Source: Deltaproteobacteria bacterium (GTDB lineage Bacteria; Desulfobacterota; Binatia; DP-6). Taken from it: DNA of 33,020 bases. The translations under genes were made by a program, and so were the position numbers. Under the pieces are notes generated by a model. It made no database searches. It saw nothing but the letters and a program-made list of their open reading frames with translations, and was not told the origin of the DNA. The stretch covers positions 1 through 33,020 of the forward strand of contig VBLD01000086.1 in the NCBI GenBank assembly GCA_005879205.1. The letters run 5' to 3'. Below are positions 8,561-16,520 of this stretch, in pieces (position 1 is the stretch's first letter; the number at the start of each line of letters is the position of its first letter).

Positions 8561-9096
8561 TATCTTACTTTGACGAACGGGTAGTCGTGGCGGAGCGCGC
8601 GGCCGAGCACGGTGAGGCCGGCTTCGCCGCCCACGGTCTCGATGACCAGGATGTTGTCGGCGTCCTCGAAGTCGACGCGAGGCTTCACGCCGCGCGACTC
8701 GAGGGCTCGCCAGATCGGGTCGGCGACCTCGCGCTCGAGGGTCGGCGAGTGGAGCTGCCCCTTCAGCCCGCGCCGCTCGAGCCGGACGAAGAACGAGCCG
8801 CCGGCCAGGCGGTCGAGAAACGGCTCGGCGGCCTCGGCGAGCGTCGCGGCGGCGTTGCGGGGATCGATCCGCACCGTCTTCTCGATCGGCACGAGCTTGG
8901 CCAGCGAGCTCGGCAGGAAGGGGTCGGTGGCCAGCGCGTCGCGCACCCCGTCCAAGAGCGCGCGCGCGTCATCGACCCGTCCGACGACGACGTTGCGGTA
9001 GCCGGCGCCGCGGAAGCGGCCGAAGCGGCGGAGGAGCCCGAGGAGCGTGTCCCGCTGCCCCTCGAGCGAGGTCGCGAGCACGTTCCAGTCGGCCAT
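8560..9096 (-). CDS. THUMP domain protein (Tan1-like)
   Basis: This is a 178-residue protein. The N-terminal half (about 1-90) starts DWNVLATSLEGQRD and contains GYRNVVVGRVDD. The C-terminal half (about 90-178) has the THUMP pattern: SFFVRLERRG, then a Lys-Gly turn, LEREVADPIW, and the strand pair VDFEDADNILVIETVG. THUMP domains bind the acceptor/elbow region of tRNA and usually accompany a methyltransferase, ThiI or acetyltransferase domain. Here no catalytic domain is attached, as in the Tan1/THUMPD1 adaptor for tRNA cytidine acetylation. It is 7 nt downstream of the enoyl-CoA hydratase gene and presumably co-transcribed. The function in tRNA modification is inferred from the fold only. Confidence 0.7.
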   Translation of the reverse strand: MADWNVLATSLEGQRDTLLGLLRRFGRFRGAGYRNVVVGRVDDARALLDGVRDALATDPFLPSSLAKLVPIEKTVRIDPRNAAATLAEAAEPFLDRLAGGSFFVRLERRGLKGQLHSPTLEREVADPIWRALESRGVKPRVDFEDADNILVIETVGGEAGLTVLGRALRHDYPFVKVR

Positions 9097-9103
9097 CGAG
9101 ACC

Positions 9104-9895
9104 TCAGCGGCCGGTGAAGCGGGGCGGCCGGCGCTCCATGGCGGCGCGCGCGCCTTCCCGCACGTCGTCGGTGCGAACGAGGATGCTCTGGGCGAGCAGC
9201 TCCATCTGCAGGAAGGTCTGTTTGTCGACGCCGTGGCCGAGGTCGATGAGCCGCTTGGCGAGGCCGACGGCGAGCGGCGCGTTGGCGGCGATCTCGTTCG
9301 CGAGACGTGCCGCCGCGGCCAGGTGGTCGCCGGGAGGCACCACCTGGTTCACGAGCCCGATGGCGCCGGCCTCGGACGCCGGGATCATGCGGCCCGTCAT
9401 GATGAGCTCCTTCGCCTTCGCGTAGCCGACGGTGCGGACGAGCCGCGTCGTCCCTCCCACGTCGGGCACGAGGCCGAGCCGCACCTCGGGCAGCCCGAGC
9501 TCGCAGTCGCTGGTCGCGACGCGCAGGTCGAAGGCGAGCGCCAGCTCGAGCCCTAGCCCCGGCACGTAGCGATGGAGCGCCCCGATGACCGGCTTCTCGA
9601 TCGCCTCGAGCCGCGAGAGCGCCGCCTGCATCTCGCCGACGTGCGTGCGGAACGGCGCACGCGACTCGCCCTCGACGTCGCCGGCCAGCATGCCGAAGTC
9701 GACGCCGGCCGAGAAGACGGGCCCTTCGCCGTACACGATCACGGCGCGGACCTCGCGATCGCGCTCCGCCGCGGCCACCGCGTCGACCAAGGCGAGGAGC
9801 AGCTCCCGATGGATGGCGTTTCGTTTCTCGGGCCGGTTGAGCCCGACGTAGAACAGCGCGTCCTCGCGGCGGGTGACGACGAGGGGGGTGGTCAT
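9104..9895 (-). CDS. Enoyl-CoA hydratase/isomerase family protein
   Basis: This crotonase-superfamily protein has 263 residues. The first oxyanion-hole block is FSAGVDF (about 61-67). The second is VPGLGLE (111-117), where the usual Ala-x-Gly-Gly has drifted but the Gly are retained. Glu117 (in GLELALAFD) and Glu137 (in LPEVRLGL) are spaced by 20, exactly as the two catalytic glutamates of hydratases (E144/E164 in rat mitochondrial crotonase). Hydration of a 2-enoyl-CoA is therefore chemically possible. The C-terminal helical trimerisation region (about 200-263) is present. It is the first gene of a two-gene operon with the THUMP protein. The acyl substrate is unknown. Confidence 0.88.
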   Translation of the reverse strand: MTTPLVVTRREDALFYVGLNRPEKRNAIHRELLLALVDAVAAAERDREVRAVIVYGEGPVFSAGVDFGMLAGDVEGESRAPFRTHVGEMQAALSRLEAIEKPVIGALHRYVPGLGLELALAFDLRVATSDCELGLPEVRLGLVPDVGGTTRLVRTVGYAKAKELIMTGRMIPASEAGAIGLVNQVVPPGDHLAAAARLANEIAANAPLAVGLAKRLIDLGHGVDKQTFLQMELLAQSILVRTDDVREGARAAMERRPPRFTGR

Positions 9896-9903
9896 GACGG
9901 GTG

Positions 9904-9931
9904 ATTATCCCGCGCGGGGGGCTGCCCGCAA
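9904..9931 (-). promoter_or_regulatory. Promoter of the enoyl-CoA hydratase / THUMP operon
   Basis: Minus-strand TTGCGG (9931-9926), a 16-bp spacer and GATAAT (9909-9904) end 8 nt before the ATG at 9895. It abuts the divergent promoter starting at 9935. Confidence 0.5.
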
Positions 9932-9934
9932 TCC

Positions 9935-9963
9935 TTCACGCGCGCGGATACGATTGCTATAAG
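9935..9963 (+). promoter_or_regulatory. Promoter of the secreted beta-propeller gene
   Basis: TTCACG (9935-9940), a 17-bp spacer and TATAAG (9958-9963), with a TG two bases before the -10 (extended -10 style), end 11 nt before the ATG at 9975. Confidence 0.55.
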
Positions 9964-9974
9964 CAGCGCCCCAT

Positions 9975-11243
9975 ATGCATCGTCTCGCGCTCGTCACCTC
10001 CTTGGGCATCATTTTGCTCGCCGCCCGGCCGGCGGCGGGCGACACGATGCTCTACGCCACCGCCGCAACTGTCGGCCGGGTGGACGGCTTCTGCGTGAAC
10101 CGGGGCGGGGCCCTCACGCCTGGAGCGAGCGTCCACGCCGACACGGGGGTCGACCCCTCATCGCCCGGGGTGCACGATTCGAGCAGCAACCCGCGGCGTC
10201 TCCTGGTCGGCAACGGCGTCCTCTACGTGGGCGAGCACGACCGGGTCGAAGCCTTCAGTATCGGTCCGCACGGCGGGCTCAAGTTCTTGAACCGCACCGC
10301 TCTGATCAGCAGTCCCGCCATGGACGTCATGGACATGGCGCTCAGCCCCGACGGCAAGACGCTCTATGTGGCGCAGAACGGCCCGGACCGGATCGCCGGC
10401 TATTCACTCGACGCCACGGGAGTACCTGCCAGAGACTTCTCGAGCTGCATCCAGGGCCGGGTGAACGTCTCCTACCGCGCGCTCCGCGTCAGCAACTCGT
10501 TGCTCTACGTGAGCGAGCAGCTCACGCCCGGCCGGATCGCCGTCTTCCCGATCGACGCCGGCGGCGGTCTCGGCCCGTGCAGTGCGCAGCGGTCCACGGT
10601 CTGTCAGGGAGGCTCGCGCGCCGGCCAAATGTGCTCCACGGAGGACGCGAACGCCACGACGGGCTGCCCAGGGGCGACCTGCCCCGGCTGCTGCGTGGCA
10701 GCCACGAGACCGATTTCCGAGCGCAGGCGGATCCAGCGACCGCGGCCGTTCGTCATCATGGGAGACCGTCTCTACGTCGACGAGGTCGGCACGGCGCGGA
10801 TCAAGGGCTTCGGCCTGCAGGCCGACGGTCTCTTCTCCCCGCCCACCATGGTGGGAAAGCGGCTGCGCTGGGAGAAGCCGTTCAGCCGCACCGATCCGGT
10901 CCTGGCCTACGTCGACGTCGTCCTCTTCCGTTCTACGCTGCTCGCATCGCAGTTCGAGAAGGGCCGCATCGACGCGTACCGCTTGAAGCCCGACGGCCGG
11001 CTCCCGCACCAGCCGACCAGACGCAGCAACCAGGACGTGCGCACGAGCCCGGTCCGCATGACGGTCAGCGAGGACGGCGTCCTCTACGTCGCGGCCGGGG
11101 AGCTCGACCGGGTAGAGGCGTTCCGGCTGCGGCAGTCGGACGGCCTTCTCGCCTCCGCCACGCCGTTCAGCCAGACGGACGAGCAGACCGGCTCGTTTCC
11201 GAACGATGTCGCACTCGCCATGCTGTCCGGGGACTGCAGGTAG
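9975..11243 (+). CDS. Secreted beta-propeller protein with a Cys-rich insertion
   Basis: This 422-residue protein has a signal peptide (residues 1-22, cleavage near AAGD) and is therefore exported. It contains repeated blade-like units: VLYVGEHDRVEAFSI, TLYVAQNGPDRIAGYSL, LLYVSEQLTPGRIAVFPI, RLYVDEVGTARIKGFGL and VLYVAAGELDRVEAFRL. Each is a LYV strand, a turn, then a strand ending in Phe/Tyr plus a short residue. This is the pattern of 6-phosphogluconolactonase-type or YncE-like propellers. One blade carries a Cys-rich insertion at about 202-240 (CQGGSRAGQMC then CPGATCPGCC) that is closely matched in the next gene. No catalytic motif is evident; binding or a structural surface role is likelier. 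It is tandem to the PKD protein, which has a separate promoter. Confidence 0.75.
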   Translation: MHRLALVTSLGIILLAARPAAGDTMLYATAATVGRVDGFCVNRGGALTPGASVHADTGVDPSSPGVHDSSSNPRRLLVGNGVLYVGEHDRVEAFSIGPHGGLKFLNRTALISSPAMDVMDMALSPDGKTLYVAQNGPDRIAGYSLDATGVPARDFSSCIQGRVNVSYRALRVSNSLLYVSEQLTPGRIAVFPIDAGGGLGPCSAQRSTVCQGGSRAGQMCSTEDANATTGCPGATCPGCCVAATRPISERRRIQRPRPFVIMGDRLYVDEVGTARIKGFGLQADGLFSPPTMVGKRLRWEKPFSRTDPVLAYVDVVLFRSTLLASQFEKGRIDAYRLKPDGRLPHQPTRRSNQDVRTSPVRMTVSEDGVLYVAAGELDRVEAFRLRQSDGLLASATPFSQTDEQTGSFPNDVALAMLSGDCR

Positions 11244-11264
11244 CGGCAATTCGCGCGAATGCAG

Positions 11265-11293
11265 TTGCCGGCGCGTACCCGATCCCGTACCCT
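11265..11293 (+). promoter_or_regulatory. Promoter of the PKD-domain protein gene
   Basis: TTGCCG (11265-11270), a 17-bp spacer and TACCCT (11288-11293) end 9 nt before the ATG at 11303. Confidence 0.5.
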
Positions 11294-11302
11294 CCGGGGC
11301 CC

Positions 11303-13589
11303 ATGTCACGGCTCGCGGCGCTCGTTTTCGTCCTCTCGGCAGCCTTGCTGGCGCCCCCGGCCGATGCCCGACGCAACCACCGCAACGACCTGATCCGGGT
11401 CACGTCACCGCCGCTGCGCGGCAGCGCGCCTGCGCACCCCTTCGTCAACGTCATCGTCTTCTTCGACGCCCGGGCCGACCCGCTGACCTTCCGCGCGCGG
11501 ATCGGCCGGAACGACGTCACGAGCCGCTTCGTGGCGATCGCGGGCGCGGACGGCACCCCCGGCAAACAGGGGACGATCGAGGCGTCCCTCCTCCGTCCGG
11601 GACACGCCGTGAACCACCTGCGGCTCGAGGTGCGCTCCGTTCCGATCCCGACCAAAGGACGTCGCACGAAACGGCTGCGAGACGTCGATCGCGTGCGCTT
11701 CCGCGCGGTACAGACGATCGATCAACCACCGGTCGCACAGTTCACCGGACCGGACATCGTCTTCCCGGGAATACCCGTCCAGTTCAGCGCGCGCCCGAGT
11801 TCGGATCCGGATCTCGATCAGATGACCTTCCACTGGGACTTCGGCGACACCACGACGTCCGACGAGCGCGACCCGACGCACGTCTTTCCCGATACCTCCA
11901 CCGACCTGACCGTCCAGCTCACGGTGAGCGACGGGCAGCGGACGGCGAGCAACGCGAAGACGCTCTTCTCGTGTCCGGATCTCGACCCGGGCCGCGCGCC
12001 GGGCACGCTCAAGATCGAGGCCGACGCCCAACTCGAGTTCGGCTCGGTCGCGCCCGGCACGAGCGCCACGCGCACGCTCACCGTCCGCAACCTCTCCACC
12101 GATCCCGCGAGCCAGCTGAAGGGCCGGCTCGAGGTGGGTCCGGTCCTGCCTCCGCCCGCGGCGGATGCGACAATCGCTCACCGTGACCTTCGCCCCCACC
12201 GCCGCCGGTCACCAGGGCGCCCATCTCGTCCTCGTGGCCTGCGCGATCAACCGCCCGGCCGCGCATCTCTGGGCGCACGGCTTCGGCGGCAGCGGGTCCG
12301 GGCCCATCTTCGCCGCCGAGCCATTCTTCTTCGCCGACCTCAGCGGGTCGACCTTCGTCATCCTTCCCGACGGGACGCGCCTCGCGGCCGACAACACGCT
12401 GCAGAGCTGCCAGAACACGACCCGCACGGGGACGTCGGACCTGTGTGCGGCGAACGCCGATTGCGTGACGCCGGGCGAGACCTGCGTGACGACGTCGGCC
12501 TGCGTCGGGGGGGATCGCGGCGGCCAGGTGTGCAACGGCTCGGCCGATTGCCCGAACGGCTTCTGCCGGTCCTCCTCGCTCGGCTCGGACCCCGTCGACA
12601 TCTGCGGTGACGAGAGCGGCGGCCTCTATCTCATGACCGACATCGGCACCTTCACCGACCCGAACGTGAACGCGAGCACGGATCTCAGCACGTCGGTCGT
12701 TCACCTGCAGTTCGATCCGCAGACCGGCGCGCGCACCGGGGCCGACGTCGTCGCCCGCACCACCGACGAGACGACGCAGATCGCCTGCGACGACGTGCCC
12801 GCCCGGCAAGGCGGGCTGGTCTACGTCCCCGAGTCCTTCAACGTGGACTTCCCTGCCACGCCGTGCTCGCGCGACCAGCGCGAGGCGCTCACCGCCTTCT
12901 CGAAGGCGACGGGACAGGCGACCGTCGTCGTCCCCGACATCGCTGCCGCGGCGGGGTACGCGGAGTGCGACGACTTCGACCCGACCTCGGATCTCGAGGT
13001 GGCCCGCGACGGGTCGGCCATCTTCGCGAGCCTGCCGCTCACGATTCGACTGGATTTTTCCTGGTTCGGCGGGCTCTGGCGCATCCGGCCGACGCCGCTG
13101 CCCATCTCGCCCGACATCATCGACTTCTTCCAGCTCCATCCCGACGGCGGCATCGTCTACGTGACCACGAGCGATTCGGTGAGCACGGGATCGCTGAACA
13201 TCTACAAGATCTCTCCGGACCAGGCGGTGGCCGGCGCGCAACGGCTGGCGGAGCTGACGCCGTGCGTGATCCAGATCCCGAACAACTGTGCCCGGATCTC
13301 TCCCGACGGTTCCCGGGCCACCCCGTGCCCCGCCGACCCGAACGACGCCCTGAACCGCGCCGGCACGCAGACGGGGGTCAGCTCGTTCACCGTAGGCCGT
13401 CCGGCGCCCGGCTCCTCCGACGGGGTGCTGCTGGTAAGCTTCGGGACGCGAAACGGCTTCACCGATCTCGGAGCGAATCTCACCATCCGTGGGACGGTGG
13501 CGGTCGCGTTGCCCGCGCAGGGCAACAGCAACTCGTGCACCGTCCTCGGGCTCGTCAACCTCGAATTCCTCGACCCGGTCACGTTCTGA
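11303..13589 (+). pseudogene. Secreted PKD / Hydin-like domain protein, frameshifted
   Basis: Two adjoining frames form one exported protein. Frame one (from 11303) gives a signal peptide ending near PADA and a domain of about 110 residues. A PKD domain follows (PPVAQFTGPDIVFPGIPVQF, then FHWDFGDTT and LTVQLTVSDG), then the start of an ASPM/SPD2/Hydin-like Ig domain (LEFGSVAPGTSATRTLTVRN). The protein continues in the next frame from about 12165 (SLTVTFAPTAAGHQG) to TGA at 13589, with a Cys-rich segment (CVGGDRGGQVC, ADCPNGFC) and a long region resembling a degenerate propeller. The break lies between about 12140 and 12175. Deleting one A at 12172-12173 would join the frames, but the Ig domain also looks short, so more may be lost. 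Unrepaired, frame one ends at 12610. Confidence 0.75.
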
Positions 13590-13621
13590 TCCGAAGTTCC
13601 GGTCCTATGTAGGCGCGCGCC

Positions 13622-13650
13622 TTGTCGCGACGCGTACCGGCTGCCATCGT
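13622..13650 (+). promoter_or_regulatory. Promoter of the tandem HTH genes
   Basis: TTGTCG (13622-13627), a 17-bp spacer and CATCGT (13645-13650) end 6 nt before an in-frame GTG at 13657. The match to the other promoters favours that GTG over those at 13681/13684. Confidence 0.45.
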
Positions 13651-13656
13651 CCGGAC

Positions 13657-13905
13657 GTGCCGCGCCATCCCCCGAGAGCGGTGGTGAACCGCCTTCCGGT
13701 GCTGCTCCGAGAACGGGACATCTCCTGGGGCGAGCTCGCGCGGCGTACGCTGCTGCCCCCGCGGCTGCTCGCCCGCCTCCAGGCCTCGGCCGCCAATCCG
13801 CAGCTCGGTGTCGCGTACCGCGTCGCGGCGGCGCTCGGCGTGCCGGTCGAGCAGATCTGGACGCTGTGCCGCCACCCGCCCCGGAGGAGCAAAGCGCGTC
13901 CGTGA
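13657..13905 (+). CDS. Small XRE-type helix-turn-helix protein (first of pair)
   Basis: This 82-residue protein is essentially one Cro/CI-type HTH domain. It has a first helix (NRLPVLLRERD), then the SWGELARRTLLPPRLLARL turn region, ending in YRVAAALGVPVEQIW. This last part is the helix-4/5 signature of the family, in which the sensor phrase ALGVPVEQIW replaces the usual ALGVSLDEL. The GTG at 13657 is chosen from the promoter position; GTG at 13681 would give 74 residues. The basic tail (PPRRSKARP) overlaps the next gene by 4 nt. It probably binds DNA, and no ligand or toxin domain is attached. The neighbouring paralogue suggests a heterodimer or coupled pair. Confidence 0.72.
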   Translation: MPRHPPRAVVNRLPVLLRERDISWGELARRTLLPPRLLARLQASAANPQLGVAYRVAAALGVPVEQIWTLCRHPPRRSKARP

Positions 13906-14120
13906 GGCGCAACAGCCTCTCCGGCGTTCTCGCCGCCCGCGGCTGGACGGATGGCGAGCTGGCATCGCGCGCCGCGCTCGATCGCGCGCACGTGAACCAG
14001 CTGAAGAACGGCCGCGCGCTGCCGACGGTCGCGACGGCTCTCGCCATCGCGGGCGCCCTGGGCATCGCGGTCGAAGCCGTCTTTCCCCCCGCATCGGTGC
14101 GGCGCCGGCGACGGCGCTAG
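13902..14120 (+). CDS. Small XRE-type helix-turn-helix protein (second of pair)
   Basis: This 72-residue protein is a paralogue of the preceding one. It has an NSLSGVLAARGWTDGELASR first half, then HVNQLKNGRALPTVATA, which matches the Cro/CI recognition-helix and wing pattern better than its partner. It ends ALGIAVEAVFPP with an Arg-rich tail. GTG at 13902 overlaps the first gene's TGA (GTGA), with GGAGGAG 12 nt upstream, indicating translational coupling. A GTG at 13866 would add 12 residues. It is convergent with the GNAT gene, with only 6 nt between stops. No toxin, restriction or phage gene lies nearby, so the regulated target is not apparent. Confidence 0.75.
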   Translation: MRRNSLSGVLAARGWTDGELASRAALDRAHVNQLKNGRALPTVATALAIAGALGIAVEAVFPPASVRRRRRR

Positions 14121-14126
14121 CGGCCA

Positions 14127-15035
14127 TCACATCATGTCGCCGTTCATCAGCACGTAGTTCGGCGGCGGGGCGGTGCCGCCGCCGCGTACCATGTACTGGC
14201 AGGCGCGGAAGACGCGGAAACCCGCTCCGGTGAGCCCTTCGACCAGCCGGCGATCGGCTGCGGGGACCAGCGTCCGAACGGTCACGCCCTTGGCGGAGAG
14301 CTCGGCGGCCAGCGCCACGACGAGCGCCAGCACAAGCGCGGGGTCGTCGGCAGACGCCGACCCGAGATAACCGGTGCCCCGGAAGCCGATGCCGAGGGCG
14401 TAGCCGGCGAGTGTCGCGGACGACTCGGCCACGAGCGCGCGGCCGCGCGTCAGATAGAGGTCGATGCTCTGGGGTCGAGGCGCGCCGAAGGCGCGGGCGT
14501 CGCGGGCCACCAGGCGGACCCGGTCGTCGGCCGTCGCCGGACGAACCACGACGGTGCGCGGCGCGCTCGCCGGCGGCAGCGTCGCCCCGGCCGGCAGCTC
14601 GAGGTCGAGAAGCGGCACGACCACCCGGAACCCCGCCCGCAGGTAGAGGCCGAGGGCCTCGGTGTTGAAGCTCTCGTGCACCAGCCGCACCTGGGGAACA
14701 CCGCGTCCGCCGAGCTCGATGGCCCGCTCGAGGAGCCGCCGCCCGATGCCGCGACCCTGGACACGGGGATCGACGGCAATCGGGCCGATGGTGGCGACCG
14801 GGCCGCGGGGGTGGACCCAGGAGAGGCCGACGACTTCACCATCCTCCTCGGCGACGGTTCCGCCGAGCGGGTCGATCGCCAAGAGGTGGCGAATGTAGCC
14901 GCGGCTCTCGGCCGGCGTGCCGATGCCGGGCGACAGGCCGTGCGCGACCGCCACGCGGTAGAAGGCGACGAAGTTGACGTCACCCACGCGCTCGACGTCG
15001 CGCTGCTCGGCGGCCCGCAGCGTGAGGTCGCTCAC
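14127..15035 (-). CDS. GNAT family N-acetyltransferase
   Basis: This 302-residue cytoplasmic protein has two tandem GNAT folds. The N-terminal one (about 1-150) has the acetyl-CoA loop VQGRGIGRRLLERA, i.e. the Q/RxxGxG/A motif, followed by the usual NTEALGLYLRAGF helix-strand. The C-terminal half (about 160-295) repeats the pattern in degenerate form (AELSAKGVTVRTLVPAADRRLVEGLTGAGFRVFRACQYM) without a clear acetyl-CoA loop. It probably acetylates an amine on a small molecule or protein, but the substrate is unknown. The start is a GTG whose GTGA overlaps the stop codon of the upstream lipoprotein gene, so it is co-translated as the last gene of a three-gene operon. Confidence 0.85.
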   Translation of the reverse strand: MSDLTLRAAEQRDVERVGDVNFVAFYRVAVAHGLSPGIGTPAESRGYIRHLLAIDPLGGTVAEEDGEVVGLSWVHPRGPVATIGPIAVDPRVQGRGIGRRLLERAIELGGRGVPQVRLVHESFNTEALGLYLRAGFRVVVPLLDLELPAGATLPPASAPRTVVVRPATADDRVRLVARDARAFGAPRPQSIDLYLTRGRALVAESSATLAGYALGIGFRGTGYLGSASADDPALVLALVVALAAELSAKGVTVRTLVPAADRRLVEGLTGAGFRVFRACQYMVRGGGTAPPPNYVLMNGDMM

Positions 15036-16519
15036 GGGTGCGCGGCGTGCCGCCCTTCCTCGGGAGGCGGCGGCTCGGGCGTGACGAAGGCGAGCCCGTG
15101 CGGCCGCGCGGGTCCCGTGTCACCGTGCGGCCAGCGGGTGCGGTTGAAGTCGACACCGACCTCGCCGGTCAGCTCGTCGCGGAAGCCCTCGTCGAACCAG
15201 AGGTGCCCGGTCCCCGGATCGAGCCGCACGATGTACACGCGCCGATCGCCGTCGCGCTGGTAGCCCGGCACGTCCATCGTGTAGTCGGCGACAGCCACGC
15301 GGGTCCCGTCGGCCGTCATCGCGAGCCCGCTCGGGCCGCCGGCGCGCGCGCGGTTCGGGTCGTCGGGATCGCGGTCGAAGCGCAGCGCCGCTGCGAGCTT
15401 GGGGTGCCACCGGTCGGCCAGGTCGAGCGCCGCGAGCCGGTTCCGCCCGGTGAGCGCCTCGACGTACCAGCGATCGTCGGGAGTGACCGCGGCGTCGGCA
15501 CCGAGCGCGTCGGCGCCGAAGTCGTAGACCAGCCGGAAAGAAGGCACCGACGTCTGCACCGAATCCGAGGCGTAGAGCGCACCGCCCTGCGCCGTGTTCA
15601 CGTAGACGAGCGGCTCGCGGCGCAGGAAGCGCGCCGTCGCGGGCGCGAGGTTCTCCTCGCCGCGAGCACCGGCCTCGAGGAGAACGGTCTTCAGCAGCTG
15701 GAGGTCCTCGAGTCGCCAGATCTGCACGCTGATGCCCGGCATGGCCTCGCCCCGGGCGAGCGCGGTGTACCCGTGGCCCCGGTTGGTCGTGACCAGGCGG
15801 CCGAGGGGCGGCGCCGCCGCCGCTCCGGCCGGCGCGATGATCAGCCCGCGCGCAGCGGGATCCGCGGCCGGGATCTCGCGCACCGGCCGTCCCTCGGCGC
15901 TGAGCTCGAGGAGACCACCTGCCGCGGTCACCAGCTCGACCGGCTCGCCCCGGTAGCGCGCAGGGTCCACGCAGGTCACGGCGACGCGGCCGTTCGGCAA
16001 CGAGACGAAGTCGTGCGGACCCCAGAGCCGCCGCTGGGGCCCGGCATCGTCGACGGTCACGAGCTTCCCGGCGAGCGGCTGCCGGAGGTCGAACACGAAC
16101 GTGCGGTTGGTGAGCAGCCCCCCGGCAAACAGCCGTCGGTCACCCCGCGGCTCGACGTTCACGTTGTGCGGCTCGTTGCCGCGCGAGCGGACGGGATACG
16201 TGCGCAACACCTTGCCGTAGGTGGCCGACGTCGGATCGGCGTCGAGAATGGCGAGAAAATCGCTGTTGTTCCGATCCGCGTCCCCCGCCCACACCGCGAG
16301 GTAAGGCTCGCCCGTGAACAGCGGCGCCTCACGCCCGCGGCAGCCGAAGACCAGCATGAAGACCGCGACCGCGCCGAGCGCCCGCGCGCCAAGACCACGC
16401 AGCGAAGCCGCGGCCCCAGAAGCCGGGCGAGGCTCCGCCGAGCCCGGCGCGGGGTCCGGGGGCATCGGAAGCGCGCAGCGCGGCGCAGCCGCGCGAGCAC
16501 TGGACGGGCCCCCGGACAC
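15032..16519 (-). CDS. Selenium-binding protein (SBP56)-like lipoprotein
   Basis: This protein has up to 495 residues, with a GTG start one nucleotide after the SDR stop codon. A hydrophobic stretch (ALGAVAVFMLVFGC, about 46-60) ends in a plausible lipobox, so it is probably anchored in a membrane and faces the periplasm. The export signal is preceded by an unusually long, Pro/Ala-rich N-terminus; ATG at 16465 is an alternative start. The mature part resembles the SBP56/methanethiol oxidase propeller: SDFLAILDADPTSATYGKV, GNEPHNVN, GPHDFVSLPNGRVAVTCVD, later YVNTAQGGALYASDSVQT and a terminal RPHGLAFVT. The N-terminal CGPGYA segment of canonical SBP56 is absent. Oxidation of a sulfur or selenium compound is possible, but conserved metal and selenium sites were not all located. 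Confidence 0.65.
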   Translation of the reverse strand: MSGGPSSARAAAPRCALPMPPDPAPGSAEPRPASGAAASLRGLGARALGAVAVFMLVFGCRGREAPLFTGEPYLAVWAGDADRNNSDFLAILDADPTSATYGKVLRTYPVRSRGNEPHNVNVEPRGDRRLFAGGLLTNRTFVFDLRQPLAGKLVTVDDAGPQRRLWGPHDFVSLPNGRVAVTCVDPARYRGEPVELVTAAGGLLELSAEGRPVREIPAADPAARGLIIAPAGAAAAPPLGRLVTTNRGHGYTALARGEAMPGISVQIWRLEDLQLLKTVLLEAGARGEENLAPATARFLRREPLVYVNTAQGGALYASDSVQTSVPSFRLVYDFGADALGADAAVTPDDRWYVEALTGRNRLAALDLADRWHPKLAAALRFDRDPDDPNRARAGGPSGLAMTADGTRVAVADYTMDVPGYQRDGDRRVYIVRLDPGTGHLWFDEGFRDELTGEVGVDFNRTRWPHGDTGPARPHGLAFVTPEPPPPEEGRHAAHP

Positions 16520-16520
16520 G

